Below, piece after piece: positions 1 to 8,085 of a DNA stretch of 64,000 nt. Both the position numbers and the translations under genes were made by a program. The DNA is taken from contig CAJTPB010000005.1 of the NCBI GenBank assembly GCA_910578065.1, forward strand, positions 32,843 to 96,842. Reading direction: 5' to 3'. Positions within the stretch are counted from its first letter, which is position 1; each line of letters opens with the position of its first letter. The notes under the pieces were generated by a model. That model worked only from the letters and a program-made list of their open reading frames with translations. It did no database searches and was not told the origin of the DNA. Source of the DNA: an uncultured Christensenella sp. Lineage in GTDB: Bacteria > Bacillota > Clostridia > Christensenellales > Borkfalkiaceae.

Positions 1-248
1 GAAGGGCGTACCTTTCCGTCGACGGCGATCTTTCGGGCAGCGCGGGCGCGTTCGATCTGGAACTGATCGAAGAATTTTTCCGCGCCTTTTGTTACCATGC
101 GGGCGCGAACGTCTATATCCGTTTACTGCGCGGCGGTAACAAGCATCATGAAGCGGAAGCGGTATTTAAAGCGTTTGCGAAGTGCATGCAAGACGGCGTA
201 AAAATCGTATCCGACCGCATTCCCTCTTCCAAAGGGGTGATCGTGTGA
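1..248 (+). CDS. hisB: Imidazoleglycerol-phosphate dehydratase, 3' part
   Basis: C-terminal part of the enzyme that dehydrates imidazole glycerol phosphate in histidine synthesis; the start lies outside the window. In the frame starting at base 3, the His-rich metal-binding stretch KHHEAEAVFKAF and the family ending RIPSSKGVIV are visible. The stop TGA (246-248) overlaps the GTG start of hisH, which suggests translational coupling. The gene order hisB-hisH-hisA-hisF supports the call. Confidence 0.93.
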   Translation, partial: RAYLSVDGDLSGSAGAFDLELIEEFFRAFCYHAGANVYIRLLRGGNKHHEAEAVFKAFAKCMQDGVKIVSDRIPSSKGVIV

Positions 249-829
249 TCGGCATCGTCGATTACGGCGCGGGAAATCTGCAATCGGTCAAAAAAGCCGT
301 TTGCTATTTGGGCGAAAAGACGATCGTCAGTGCGGAAACGCGGCAATTAGACGGCTGTTCCCGCTTGATCTTGCCCGGGGTGGGCAGTTTCGGCGCGGGG
401 ATCGCGGCGCTTCGGGCGCGCGGGTTAGACGCATATCTGCTGACACGCGTAAAAGATACCCCCCTTTTGGGCATTTGCCTCGGCATGCAGTTTCTGCTTG
501 CCGAAAGCGAAGAGGAGGGCTCGTTTACGGGGCTGGGGCTTGCGGCGGGCAAAGTTTCGCGCTTTATGCAGGGCAAAGTGCCGCACGTCGGCTGGAACGG
601 CGTGTACGGGCTTTCTTCCCCGCTGTTTTATGGGATCGAGGAAGGCGCGCAATTTTACTTCGTGCACAGTTACTTTGCCGACGTATCGGCAAATACGATC
701 GCGCGTACCGAATATTTCCGCTCCTTTTCTTCCGCGGTAAAAGCGGGCAACGCGTACGGCGTGCAGTTCCACCCCGAAAAAAGCGGGGATACGGGCTTGC
801 GCCTGCTGCGCAATTTTATGAGGATATAG
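245..829 (+). CDS. hisH: Imidazole glycerol phosphate synthase, glutaminase subunit
   Basis: Class I glutamine amidotransferase that feeds ammonia to HisF. The GTG start at 245 overlaps the hisB stop (GTGA) and gives 194 residues, the usual HisH size; the longer in-frame start at 182 would lie inside hisB. Visible marks: N-terminal VDYGAGNLQSV, nucleophile elbow GICLGMQFL with Cys78, and a C-terminal HPEKS with His176 and Glu178, completing the triad. HisA starts one base after the stop. Confidence 0.97.
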   Translation: MIGIVDYGAGNLQSVKKAVCYLGEKTIVSAETRQLDGCSRLILPGVGSFGAGIAALRARGLDAYLLTRVKDTPLLGICLGMQFLLAESEEEGSFTGLGLAAGKVSRFMQGKVPHVGWNGVYGLSSPLFYGIEEGAQFYFVHSYFADVSANTIARTEYFRSFSSAVKAGNAYGVQFHPEKSGDTGLRLLRNFMRI

Positions 830-830
830 T

Positions 831-1544
831 ATGATTTTATTTCCCGCCATCGATATTTTAGAAGGGCGCGCCGTGCGCCTGCTGCACGGCGAACGCGATG
901 CCGTTACCGATTACGGCGTTCCGTTAGAGCGCGCCAAACTGTGGGCGGACGCGGGCGCGCAATTTTTGCACGTGGTCGATTTAAACGGCGCGTTCGGCGG
1001 AAAAAGCACAATCGATAAAACGGTGGAACAAATCGCAAAATTAGGCGTTCGCGTGCAGTCGGGCGGCGGCTTGCGCACGATGCAAGAAATCGATTCCCGC
1101 ATTTCGGCGGGGGCGGCGCGCGTCGTACTGGGCACCGCGTGCGCGCGCGATCCTGCGCTGTTTCATGCCGCCGTGCAAAAGTACGGGGATAAGATCGTTG
1201 CGGGGATCGATGCGAAAAAGGGCAAACTCGCCCTAAACGGCTGGACGGAGCATTCGGATATCGACGCGCTTGCATTCGGTGCGCGTATGCACGATTTGGG
1301 CGTTCGCTACGCGGTGTTTACCGATATCGGGCGGGACGGCGCGCTTTCGGGCGTGAATGCGGAAGAAACGGCGCGCATGGCAGACACGGGGCTTTCCGTT
1401 ATCGCTTCGGGCGGGATCCACGACGATTTCGATTTGCGCTGTTTGCGGGATAAGGGCGTTTACGGCGCGATTTTGGGGCGCTCTATTTACGAAGGCACGA
1501 TCGATTTAAAAAAGGCGATCGAGGAATACAGCCATGTTGAGTAA
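831..1544 (+). CDS. hisA: ProFAR isomerase
   Basis: 237-residue TIM barrel that isomerises ProFAR to PRFAR. The N-terminal FPAIDILEG carries the catalytic Asp8; the second catalytic Asp is in FTDIGRDG; phosphate-binding glycine loops are at SGGG and ASGGI. The 3' end overlaps hisF by 11 bp, so the two are probably translated together. HisA and HisF share the half-barrel repeat, as usual. Confidence 0.97.
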   Translation: MILFPAIDILEGRAVRLLHGERDAVTDYGVPLERAKLWADAGAQFLHVVDLNGAFGGKSTIDKTVEQIAKLGVRVQSGGGLRTMQEIDSRISAGAARVVLGTACARDPALFHAAVQKYGDKIVAGIDAKKGKLALNGWTEHSDIDALAFGARMHDLGVRYAVFTDIGRDGALSGVNAEETARMADTGLSVIASGGIHDDFDLRCLRDKGVYGAILGRSIYEGTIDLKKAIEEYSHVE

Positions 1545-2304
1545 GCGTATCATTCCCTGTTTAGACTTACAAGACGGGCGTGTGGTAAAAGGGGTGAATT
1601 TTGTCCGCTTAACGGATGCGGGCGATCCCGTGGAAACGGCGAAGCTGTACAATGCGTGCGGCGCGGACGAAATCGTTTTTTTGGATATCACGGCAAGTTA
1701 CCGCGGCGAAAATACCATGTACGAGGTAATTTCCCGCGCAAGCGAGCAGGTGTTTCTTCCCCTAACCGTGGGCGGCGGGATCCGCTCGACGGAAGATTTC
1801 CGCGCCGTGCTTTCCTGCGGGGCGGATAAGGTAGCCGTAAATTCCGCGGCGATCGCAAACCCGAATTTATTGACGGAAGCGGCGTTAAAGTTCGGCAGGC
1901 AGTGCGTCGTTCTTGCGGTAGACGCAAAGCGGAACGCTTCGGGCGGGTACGACGTATACGCCAACGGCGGCAGAGTAAAAACCGATTTAGACGCGCTCGA
2001 ATGGATCGTTCGGGCGGAAAAGTTGGGGGCAGGCGAAATTTTGCTTACAAGTATGGATCGCGACGGAACAAAAACGGGGTACGACATTGCGCTTACCCGC
2101 GCGGTATCCGAAGCGGTGAACATTCCCGTTATCGCCTCAGGCGGGGCGGGAAGCATGGGCGATTTTTACGACGTTTTAACGGAAGGCAAGGCAGACGCCG
2201 CGCTTGCGGCTTCGCTGTTTCACTTCGGCGAAATAAACATGCGCGATTTAAAACAATATCTTAAAGAACGCGGAATCGCCGTCCGTACGGAAGCGGAAAA
2301 ATAA
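1534..2304 (+). CDS. hisF: Imidazole glycerol phosphate synthase, cyclase subunit
   Basis: 256-residue TIM barrel that cyclises PRFAR with ammonia from HisH. Catalytic Asp11 is in [11 protein letters not shown] and the second Asp in LAVDAKRN; phosphate loops TVGGGIRS and ASGGAGS are present. It overlaps hisA. About 240 bp without a gene follows before hisIE; I saw no clear promoter or terminator there, so hisIE may be read from the same transcript or from its own weak promoter. Confidence 0.97.
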   Translation: MLSKRIIPCLDLQDGRVVKGVNFVRLTDAGDPVETAKLYNACGADEIVFLDITASYRGENTMYEVISRASEQVFLPLTVGGGIRSTEDFRAVLSCGADKVAVNSAAIANPNLLTEAALKFGRQCVVLAVDAKRNASGGYDVYANGGRVKTDLDALEWIVRAEKLGAGEILLTSMDRDGTKTGYDIALTRAVSEAVNIPVIASGGAGSMGDFYDVLTEGKADAALAASLFHFGEINMRDLKQYLKERGIAVRTEAEK

Positions 2305-2545
2305 TAAGCACAGGCGGAACGATATTATATAATAATGTATAAGCGCAGGTAGGCGCGCGGCTTATTTTGATCCGTGCAAAAAAATTTTCCGCGAAATAGT
2401 TGTCCGTCGGTGTTTTATAAGAAAGTGCAGAGGGCGGACGCGATTTACAATAAAGATGATCTGAATATAAGAATCATGCAAAGAATGCGGGCGGGAATGC
2501 GTAACTGAAAAATATCTGGCGGGTGTTTCCGCGCGGAGGTGTAGT

Positions 2546-3151
2546 ATGGAAAAAATAAAATTTGACGAGCGCGGGCTGATTTGCGCGATTGCGCAAGATG
2601 CGGCAAGCGGCGACGTGTTGATGCAAGCATATATGAACGAGCAAGCGTTAAACCTTACCTTAAATACGGGATATGCGCATTATTACAGCCGTTCGCGGAA
2701 TGCGCTGTGGAAAAAAGGGGAAACAAGCGGGCACGTGCAAAAGGTGCGCGCGGTTACGTTTGACTGCGATAGGGATTGCGTATTGTTACAAATCGAACAG
2801 ATGGGCGCGGCGTGCCATACGGGCAGCCGTTCCTGCTTCTTTCAAACGGAGCGGGAAGAAACGGGTGCGGGCGTGCGCTTCCTTGCCGAGTTGGAACGGG
2901 TGATCATAGACAGAAAGAATAATCCCGTAGAAGGTTCGTATACTTCTTATCTGTTCGAAAAGGGTGTGGATAAAATCGCAAAAAAAGTAGGCGAAGAGGC
3001 AACGGAAACGGTAATCGCCTCTAAAAACGAAAACAAGAAAGAATTCGCCGGCGAATGCGCAGATCTGTTGTATCATCTTTTAACGCTGTGCGCGGAAAAG
3101 GGCGTTTCGCTTGCGGAAATCTGTTCCGAATTAAAAGAACGTCATTCGTAA
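2546..3151 (+). CDS. hisIE: Bifunctional PRA-CH / PRA-PH (HisIE)
   Basis: Fused enzyme for the second and third steps of histidine synthesis. The PRA-cyclohydrolase domain (about residues 1-105) has WKKGETSGH, DCDRDCVLLQ and the metal-binding CHTGSRSCF. The MazG-like PRA-pyrophosphohydrolase domain (about 110-201) has GVDKIAKKVGEEATETV and the ECADLLYHLL helix. SD GGAGGTG lies just before the ATG. It closes the his cluster and is followed by a strong terminator and the prophage end. Confidence 0.96.
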   Translation: MEKIKFDERGLICAIAQDAASGDVLMQAYMNEQALNLTLNTGYAHYYSRSRNALWKKGETSGHVQKVRAVTFDCDRDCVLLQIEQMGAACHTGSRSCFFQTEREETGAGVRFLAELERVIIDRKNNPVEGSYTSYLFEKGVDKIAKKVGEEATETVIASKNENKKEFAGECADLLYHLLTLCAEKGVSLAEICSELKERHS

Positions 3152-3158
3152 AACATGC

Positions 3159-3189
3159 GCCTTCCGAAAATGTTCGGAAGGCATTTTTT
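3159..3189 (+). terminator. Terminator after hisIE
   Basis: Nine-bp perfect stem (GCCTTCCGA / TCGGAAGGC), 6-nt loop and a run of six T, starting 8 bp after the hisIE stop. A typical rho-independent terminator. Confidence 0.9.
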
Positions 3190-3239
3190 GCCTGTTGCGC
3201 GGCGGCAAGCGCGAAAAATGAAAGAAAGGTGAAAAACGG

Positions 3240-3255
3240 AAAATTTGTTCGTATT
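3240..3255 (+). repeat. Left attachment-like direct repeat (attL)
   Basis: AAAATTTGTTCGTATT, identical to 42072-42087 near the right end. It lies past the hisIE terminator and 98 bp before the first phage gene. A 16-bp exact match between two short junction regions is very unlikely by chance. Confidence 0.75.
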
Positions 3256-3268
3256 TGTAATGGTAAGA

Positions 3269-3302
3269 TAGGTTCGTAACATGATTACGACCTATTTTTT
3301 TT
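3269..3302 (+). terminator. Phage left-end hairpin 1
   Basis: Inverted repeat TAGG(T)TCGTAA / TTACGACCTA with one bulged T, followed by eight T. It resembles a terminator shielding the prophage from host read-through, but it contains the same GTTCGTA word as attL and hairpin 2, so it could also be a protein-binding site. Confidence 0.55.
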
Positions 3303-3303
3303 A

Positions 3304-3339
3304 CGGTTCGTAACAACAGTTACGAGCCGATTTTTTATT
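3304..3339 (+). terminator. Phage left-end hairpin 2
   Basis: Eleven-bp stem (CGGTTCGTAAC / GTTACGAGCCG, one G-T pair), loop AACA, then a T-rich run. It ends only a few bases before the SD (GGAGG) of the first phage gene. I see no promoter between it and that gene, so transcripts entering from the left must pass two hairpins. Confidence 0.55.
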
Positions 3340-3352
3340 TTTGGAGGAAGCT

Positions 3353-3502
3353 ATGAAAAAATATACCGTAATGATTATCGGAGAAAGCGGCAAATACGAA
3401 ACCGTTGCAAGCGGCGTGAACGGCAGACTTGCAGGCGCGCTCGCAAAGCACTACCGCGCAAACGGCGTATGGGTACAGACCAAAGAGGAGGAACAGAAAT
3501 GA
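3353..3502 (+). CDS. Hypothetical phage protein, 49 aa
   Basis: First gene of the prophage. ATG with SD GGAGGAAG; begins MKKYTVMIIGESGKYE and ends in an acidic QTKEEEQK tail. No family recognised. Its stop overlaps the next gene start by 4 bp. An early location suggests a regulatory or host-takeover role; this is inference. Confidence 0.6.
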   Translation: MKKYTVMIIGESGKYETVASGVNGRLAGALAKHYRANGVWVQTKEEEQK

Positions 3503-3759
3503 ACCACTACGACATTTTAGTTACAGTACATTACCCCGAGGGGTTCAAGCACAGAACGAAACGTCCCACGCTTAAGGTTGGCTACATAATAAAAGCACCA
3601 GACGAAGCGACCGCCAAACAGGACGCACTAAACTGCGCCAAGTTAACGCAAGCGCAACACCCGCGCAAATACAAAGGTTGCACATTCTCGGTGCAGCCCG
3701 ACGACGTAAAAATATTTGAATTTAAGGGAGGGCGATTATGTCAAGGCGTGAATTCATAG
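3499..3759 (+). CDS. Hypothetical phage protein, 86 aa
   Basis: ATG chosen at 3499 because it overlaps the previous stop (ATGA) and follows GAGGAGG; an upstream in-frame start at 3469 would lie inside the preceding gene. Mixed alpha/beta composition with DATAKQDALNCAKL and a basic middle. No recognised family. Confidence 0.6.
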   Translation: MNHYDILVTVHYPEGFKHRTKRPTLKVGYIIKAPDEATAKQDALNCAKLTQAQHPRKYKGCTFSVQPDDVKIFEFKGGRLCQGVNS

Positions 3760-3920
3760 AAAGTGTTTCGAGATTTTGCGGACGAAAGGAAGCCGTTACG
3801 ATCGCAAGCGACTACACCGACAAAGAGATTGAAGAACACGGCAAAGACCTCGCGGGCGAGCTTGCCGAAGAATACAGATTTAATGCGAACGTAAACCACT
3901 ATCGGAATTGCGGTTACTAA
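3738..3920 (+). CDS. Hypothetical phage protein, 60 aa
   Basis: Small acidic protein (MSRREFIESVSRFCGRKEAV...) preceded by GGGAGGG and overlapping the previous gene by 22 bp. No family recognised. Confidence 0.5.
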   Translation: MSRREFIESVSRFCGRKEAVTIASDYTDKEIEEHGKDLAGELAEEYRFNANVNHYRNCGY

Positions 3921-4013
3921 AACCCCGCTGACGAGTCTTTGAAAATTAAGACGAAACGCGCCGAGAGGAGGCGGCGCGTCTGGGGAAAACCCACTACAAA
4001 AAGGAGGTGCAGA

Positions 4014-4178
4014 ATGGGAAAGAACGGCGAGAGCTTGAGCAAGGAAAAGAGGCTGACGCTTTGTATTTCGCAAGCTATGTTCGACAAGTTGGCAGAGCAA
4101 GCAAAGTCCGAAGATACGAGCGTGAGCGCGTACGTTCGCAAGCTCATTAAGGACGATTTAACCAAGCGCGAAGCGTAG
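4014..4178 (+). CDS. Ribbon-helix-helix DNA-binding protein
   Basis: 54 residues with the Arc/CopG pattern: a short basic strand (KRLTLCISQ), then two helices (AMFDKLAEQAKSED, SVSAYVRKLIKDDL). The start at 4014 is set by the strong SD AAGGAGGTG eight bases upstream; a longer in-frame version from 3939 has no SD. Probably an early repressor acting with the next gene. Confidence 0.7.
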   Translation: MGKNGESLSKEKRLTLCISQAMFDKLAEQAKSEDTSVSAYVRKLIKDDLTKREA

Positions 4179-4207
4179 ACAGCGAACGAGAAAAGAGGAG
4201 GTGAACA

Positions 4208-4732
4208 ATGCCAAAGTTCAAAGAGCTACGCGAAGAAAGGGACTTGCAAGCAAAGCAAGTCGCAGAACGGGCGGGCATTGACGTAACAATGTATTCACGG
4301 TTCGAGAACTATCGGGCGTTACCGATACCCGAAGATTTCGAGAGAATAATCGAAGCGTTGAATTGCACGCCGAACGAAGTATACAGCCCCGACGAGGTAC
4401 GGCTTCTGCCGAACGCAAACAGAGTGGAAGCGACGGGCGGGGCGAGAGCAACAGCCGATCCGACGGAATACAAAATGACCGTACGACTCGGCAACGATAG
4501 CCGACAGGTGCTGACGCGAGAGGTTCTGCAAAAGTGCGGCTATAAGAGCATCAACGAATGGGTTGCAGCTTGCGTACTACGGCTGAAAAAGCAGTACGAC
4601 GCAATAGTCAACGCAGAAAAAAAGCCCCGCGAAACCTTACGCAACAAGGCACGCGGAGCAGTCGGGGCGAGGCAAACCGCAAATACCCCAACCGACGCAA
4701 TTTTACCAAAATCTAAAACTTTTGTCAAATAG
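4208..4732 (+). CDS. XRE-family regulator with C-terminal extension
   Basis: 174 residues. The first 60 form a Cro/CI-type helix-turn-helix (LREERDLQAKQVAERAGIDVTMYSRFEN, read in two parts), followed by a linker and a basic C-terminal part (KKPRETLRNKARGAVGAR). SD GAGGAGG. It lies in the early operon on the same strand as its neighbours, so it is not placed like a classical divergent lysogeny repressor. Operator candidates are the GTTCGTA repeats near 3247-3312; this is inference. Confidence 0.7.
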   Translation: MPKFKELREERDLQAKQVAERAGIDVTMYSRFENYRALPIPEDFERIIEALNCTPNEVYSPDEVRLLPNANRVEATGGARATADPTEYKMTVRLGNDSRQVLTREVLQKCGYKSINEWVAACVLRLKKQYDAIVNAEKKPRETLRNKARGAVGARQTANTPTDAILPKSKTFVK

Positions 4733-4747
4733 GAGGCAAACCAAAAA

Positions 4748-4969
4748 ATGAAAATCTATGACAGCTACGAAAAGGGCTACAAGGAACAGCAGGTCGCAAT
4801 CAAGACCACGGCGCAGGCGTTACTGACCGAAGCTATCACGGCAAGGCTCGCAAACGGGCAGATTAAAGCCGACGAGTTGGCACTCTACGGCGCAGTTTTG
4901 GAAGAAGCGGAAACCGCTATCAAATACGCCGAGAAGCAGTACGCAGAAGAAAAGGAGGGCAAGGACTAA
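4748..4969 (+). CDS. Hypothetical phage protein, 73 aa
   Basis: Mostly helical, charged protein (MKIYDSYEKGYKEQQVAIK...; KYAEKQYAEEKEGKD end). The stop overlaps the ERF gene by one base. Small genes at this position in Firmicutes phages often accompany the annealing protein, but I do not recognise a family. Confidence 0.55.
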   Translation: MKIYDSYEKGYKEQQVAIKTTAQALLTEAITARLANGQIKADELALYGAVLEEAETAIKYAEKQYAEEKEGKD

Positions 4970-5694
4970 TGGCAGCGGAAACCGAAAAGAAAGCGGCTGA
5001 ACCGAAAGCAACCGCACCGAAGCAGACCACGCCCCAAACGGCGAGCCTTAACATTTTTCAGCGTATGCTCGCGGCGACAAGCGAAATCAACCGCGTTGCA
5101 AAGAACCTTAAAGTCGATATAAGCAAAAGTCAGTCCTACAAGGCAGTCGCAGAGTCCGACGTTCTGGAAGCAGTAAAGCCGATCGAGGAAAAGTACGGTA
5201 TTTATTCGTACCCCGTTTCGCGCACCGTAATCAAGGACGAAGCCTACACCACAACGAGCGAATACGACGGACGCAAGAGCGAGAAAACAACGTTCTTTAT
5301 GCGACTTGCAACCGTATACCGCTTCGTCAACATTGACAACCCCGACGACTATATCGACATTACCACCTACGGCGACGGAGTAGACACGCAGGACAAGGCA
5401 CCGGGCAAGGCTATGACCTACGCCGACAAGTACGCGCTTTTGAAAGCGTACAAAATTCAAACGGGCGACGACCCCGACGCAGGCGCGAGCGGTAACTTGG
5501 GTAAAAAGAAGTTCGAGAAACCCACCGCCGAGCAATTGGCGCAGGCAGAAGAACTCGGCATCAATTTAGACGGGTTAGCCGCATACGCAAAGTGCAAGGT
5601 TGAAGAAATCAGCAAGGACGTTCTCGCCGAAGCTATCAAAATGAAGCAAACGGCTTTGAAGAAGAAAGCGGCGGCGCAGGGAGGCAACGCATGA
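4969..5694 (+). CDS. erf: ERF-family single-strand annealing protein
   Basis: 241 residues. A low-complexity Ala/Lys/Thr N-terminus (1-25), then the ERF core: INRVAKNLKVDISKSQSYKAV, a beta-rich middle, and DKAPGKAMTYADKYALLKAYKI, the conserved substrate-loop region. The acidic, helical tail ends in KKKAAAQGGNA. It anneals single-stranded DNA in phage recombination. The partner nuclease follows with a 4-bp overlap, as in Red/ERF-type pairs. Confidence 0.85.
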   Translation: MAAETEKKAAEPKATAPKQTTPQTASLNIFQRMLAATSEINRVAKNLKVDISKSQSYKAVAESDVLEAVKPIEEKYGIYSYPVSRTVIKDEAYTTTSEYDGRKSEKTTFFMRLATVYRFVNIDNPDDYIDITTYGDGVDTQDKAPGKAMTYADKYALLKAYKIQTGDDPDAGASGNLGKKKFEKPTAEQLAQAEELGINLDGLAAYAKCKVEEISKDVLAEAIKMKQTALKKKAAAQGGNA

Positions 5695-6590
5695 GAGTAG
5701 TATTCAACGAAGCCGAGCATACCTACACGCTCGGAGAAAAGACCCTTATCAGCGTTACACAGCTTTTGAAAAAGCACGGGCTGTCTACGAACTATGCGAA
5801 CGTAGACGCGGAGGTTTTGGAGAAAGCCGCCAACAAGGGAACGGCGGTGCATAAGGAAATCGAGAACTATATCAAGAACGGCGACGTCGGGTTCACTTCC
5901 GAGCTTATCGACTATATCGACATAACCGAGCAGTTGCAGTTCACGGCAGACGACAGCGAGGTTATACTTCCGGCGGGCGAGATACCCGAGGACAAGGCGG
6001 GCGAATACTTCTTCGCAGGAACGGCAGACCTTATCGGCAAGACCCCCGACGGGTACGTTTTGGCAGATATCAAGACGACGCAAAAGGTCGATATGAGAGC
6101 GTACGCTTGGCAGCTTTCGCTGTACGAAAGGTTGGCGGGCGTAAAGTTTGCGAAAATGTATATCTTCCACTTGGGAAAGAAGTCGAAAGCGATACCGGTC
6201 GAGCGCATACCCGAAACGGAAATCGACCGACTGCTTGAATGCGAGAAGAACGGCACGATCTACCAAGAGCCGGGACTTGTAATCGGCGCGGAGTTATTGG
6301 CACGCGCACAGCAAGCCGAAGCCGAACTGAAAGCGATCGAAGAAGAAAAGAAAGCCGCCGAGGAAACCGCCAAGCAGTACAGACAGCAGTTATATGAAGC
6401 AATGCGAAAGCAGAATATTTCGAGTTGGGAAACCGCGGACAAGTCAATGCTTATAACCTGCGTCGCACCGACCACGAAAACAGGTATTGACGGTAAGAAG
6501 CTCAAAAAGGAAATGCCCGAGATTGCGGAGAAATACAGCACGACCTCGACCGTCAGCGGGTATGTAAAAATCACGCTTCGGGAGGCGTAA
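5691..6590 (+). CDS. PD-(D/E)XK exonuclease (RecB-like)
   Basis: 299 residues. Nuclease core: GTAVHKEIENYIKNG (early Glu), GTADLIG, VLADIKTTQK (D-x-K type active site) and AYAWQLSLYE (Q-x3-Y motif). C-terminal part (about 205-245) is a coiled coil rich in AEAELKAIEEEKK. Likely processes DNA ends for the adjacent ERF annealing protein; start overlaps its stop. Confidence 0.8.
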   Translation: MRVVFNEAEHTYTLGEKTLISVTQLLKKHGLSTNYANVDAEVLEKAANKGTAVHKEIENYIKNGDVGFTSELIDYIDITEQLQFTADDSEVILPAGEIPEDKAGEYFFAGTADLIGKTPDGYVLADIKTTQKVDMRAYAWQLSLYERLAGVKFAKMYIFHLGKKSKAIPVERIPETEIDRLLECEKNGTIYQEPGLVIGAELLARAQQAEAELKAIEEEKKAAEETAKQYRQQLYEAMRKQNISSWETADKSMLITCVAPTTKTGIDGKKLKKEMPEIAEKYSTTSTVSGYVKITLREA

Positions 6591-6592
6591 GA

Positions 6593-7180
6593 GTGGCAAA
6601 GGAAATCGGAAAATTCAACTGCGGGCTTGAAAGCTGCCTAACGGACGCGGACGGGTCGCTTGTACTTTCGTTGCGCGTACCAAAGGGCGAAACCTTTACC
6701 GCCAAGCAAACAGTCGCCGCCATTCGTACGGGGCTCGCAAGCGGCAAAGAACGCCTTACAGCGGCGTTCGGTTGGTACAGAGAAACCCGAAGCCTTAACG
6801 CGAACGCATACTTCCACCTTTTAGTCGGAAAGATAGCCGAAGCAATGAACCTCGGCGCGGACGAAGTAAAGGTCAAAATGGTACTTGACTACGGTGCGGT
6901 TGCTACCGAGTGCGGCGACCCCGTAGTCGTTGCATTACCCAAGACCGCGAACGTTGCGGACTACTACACATACGCCCGGTGGATTTCCGATTTCACGGCG
7001 AAGAACGGGAAAGAGTACAGTCAGTACATTTTCTACAAGCACACCCACACGCTCGACAAGGCAGAAATGGCGCACCTTATAGACGGGGTCGTCTACGAGG
7101 CACAGGAGTTAGGAATCGAAACCCGAACCCCCGACGAACTCGCAAGCCTTATTGAGAATTGGGAGGGCGGCAAGGCGTGA
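6593..7180 (+). CDS. Phage recombination-accessory protein (NinB/Orf-like)
   Basis: 195 residues, GTG start at 6593. The middle has RSLNANAYFHLLVGKIAEAM and the C-terminal half KHTHTLDKAEMAHLIDGVV plus TPDELASLI. This layout (RSL-x-N-A, a helix, then a basic Tyr-rich segment) recalls NinB/Orf proteins and the putative HNHc-nuclease family of Firmicutes phages that sit beside annealing proteins. The family assignment is tentative; the recombination context is firm. Confidence 0.55.
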   Translation: MAKEIGKFNCGLESCLTDADGSLVLSLRVPKGETFTAKQTVAAIRTGLASGKERLTAAFGWYRETRSLNANAYFHLLVGKIAEAMNLGADEVKVKMVLDYGAVATECGDPVVVALPKTANVADYYTYARWISDFTAKNGKEYSQYIFYKHTHTLDKAEMAHLIDGVVYEAQELGIETRTPDELASLIENWEGGKA

Positions 7181-7470
7181 ACGCAAGAACAAAAGCCCTT
7201 GCGATCAGCAAGGAAGTCAAGGAAACGGTCTACAAACGGGACCGGGGGCGGTGCATACTATGCGGCGCGGTCGGACTTCCCGAGGCGCACTACATACCCA
7301 GAAGCAAGGGCGGGCTTGGCATAGAGCAAAACATTGTAACGCTATGCCGCCCGTGCCACGACAAGTTAGACAACACCACGGAAAGAAAAGCCCTGCTTTT
7401 GAGGGTAAAAGAACACCTCGAATTATGGTACGGCGACTTTCCCGACGAACAACGAATTTATAAAAAATAG
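7177..7470 (+). CDS. HNH endonuclease
   Basis: 97 residues from a GTG that overlaps the previous stop (GTGA) after GGGAGGG. Zinc-finger HNH nuclease: CILCGAVG, EAHYIPRSKGG, EQNIVTLCRPCHDKLD. Small phage HNH enzymes act in packaging or recombination; its place among recombination genes favours the latter here. Confidence 0.85.
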   Translation: MNARTKALAISKEVKETVYKRDRGRCILCGAVGLPEAHYIPRSKGGLGIEQNIVTLCRPCHDKLDNTTERKALLLRVKEHLELWYGDFPDEQRIYKK

Positions 7471-7478
7471 GAGCAAAA

Positions 7479-7883
7479 ATGAATAAAACATTTTTAATCG
7501 GAAACTTAACACGCGACCCCGAATTGACGCAAACGCCGAACGGGGTGTCGGTATGCAAAATGTCGATCGCCGTAAACCGCAATTTTACGAACGCGAACGG
7601 CGAGAGAGATACAGACTTCTTCAACGTAGTTGCATGGCGCGGGCTTGCCGATAATTGCGGTAAGTTTTTAAGCAAGGGCAAGAAGATAGCGGTGTGCGGA
7701 AGCATACAAAACCGCAGCTATGAAACCGAGAACGGCAAGAAATTCGTTACCGAGATTATGGCAGACGAAATCGAGTTTTTATCGCTCGTAAGCGAGGGCG
7801 AGCAGCAGAGCAAGGGCAACGGACAAGGCGGCAGAAAGCCGAACCTGCAACCGCTCGGCGACGACTTCGACTGCCCGTTTTAA
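7479..7883 (+). CDS. ssb: Single-stranded DNA-binding protein
   Basis: 134 residues. OB-fold SSB: MNKTFLIGNLTRDPELT, VCKMSIAVNRNF, DTDFFNVVAWRGLADNC, GKKIAVCGSIQNRSYE. Gly/Gln-rich linker and the acidic tip DDFDCPF, the usual partner-binding tail. It works with ERF and the replication genes downstream. Confidence 0.95.
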   Translation: MNKTFLIGNLTRDPELTQTPNGVSVCKMSIAVNRNFTNANGERDTDFFNVVAWRGLADNCGKFLSKGKKIAVCGSIQNRSYETENGKKFVTEIMADEIEFLSLVSEGEQQSKGNGQGGRKPNLQPLGDDFDCPF

Positions 7884-7895
7884 CGGAGGCGCAGA

Positions 7896-8084
7896 ATGGA
7901 AAAAGAGCAATTGACCGCCGAAGAAATCGACGCGGAAATCGAAAGACTTTCAAAATCGCCGTATGTAAAACTTGCACGCGATACCGCCAACAAAGCCAAG
8001 CAACAAAAGCTCTACCGCTTGCGTTCGCTTGATAAAAAGGGGCGGCAGATAGCGAAAAATCTCGGCGTAGATTTGGAGGAATAA
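7896..8084 (+). CDS. Hypothetical phage protein, 62 aa
   Basis: Charged, helical small protein (MEKEQLTAEEIDAEIERLS...) with SD GGAGG. No family recognised. It lies one base before the replication initiator, probably co-translated. Confidence 0.55.
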   Translation: MEKEQLTAEEIDAEIERLSKSPYVKLARDTANKAKQQKLYRLRSLDKKGRQIAKNLGVDLEE

Positions 8085-8085
8085 A

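Noticed and set aside
2305..2545. Riboswitch or attenuator before hisIE
   Set aside because: No stable hairpin with a T-run, His-rich leader peptide or T-box pattern could be seen.
4966..5535. 189-codon minus-strand frame opposite the ERF gene
   Set aside because: Composition is that of an antisense shadow; the plus strand is a recognised family.
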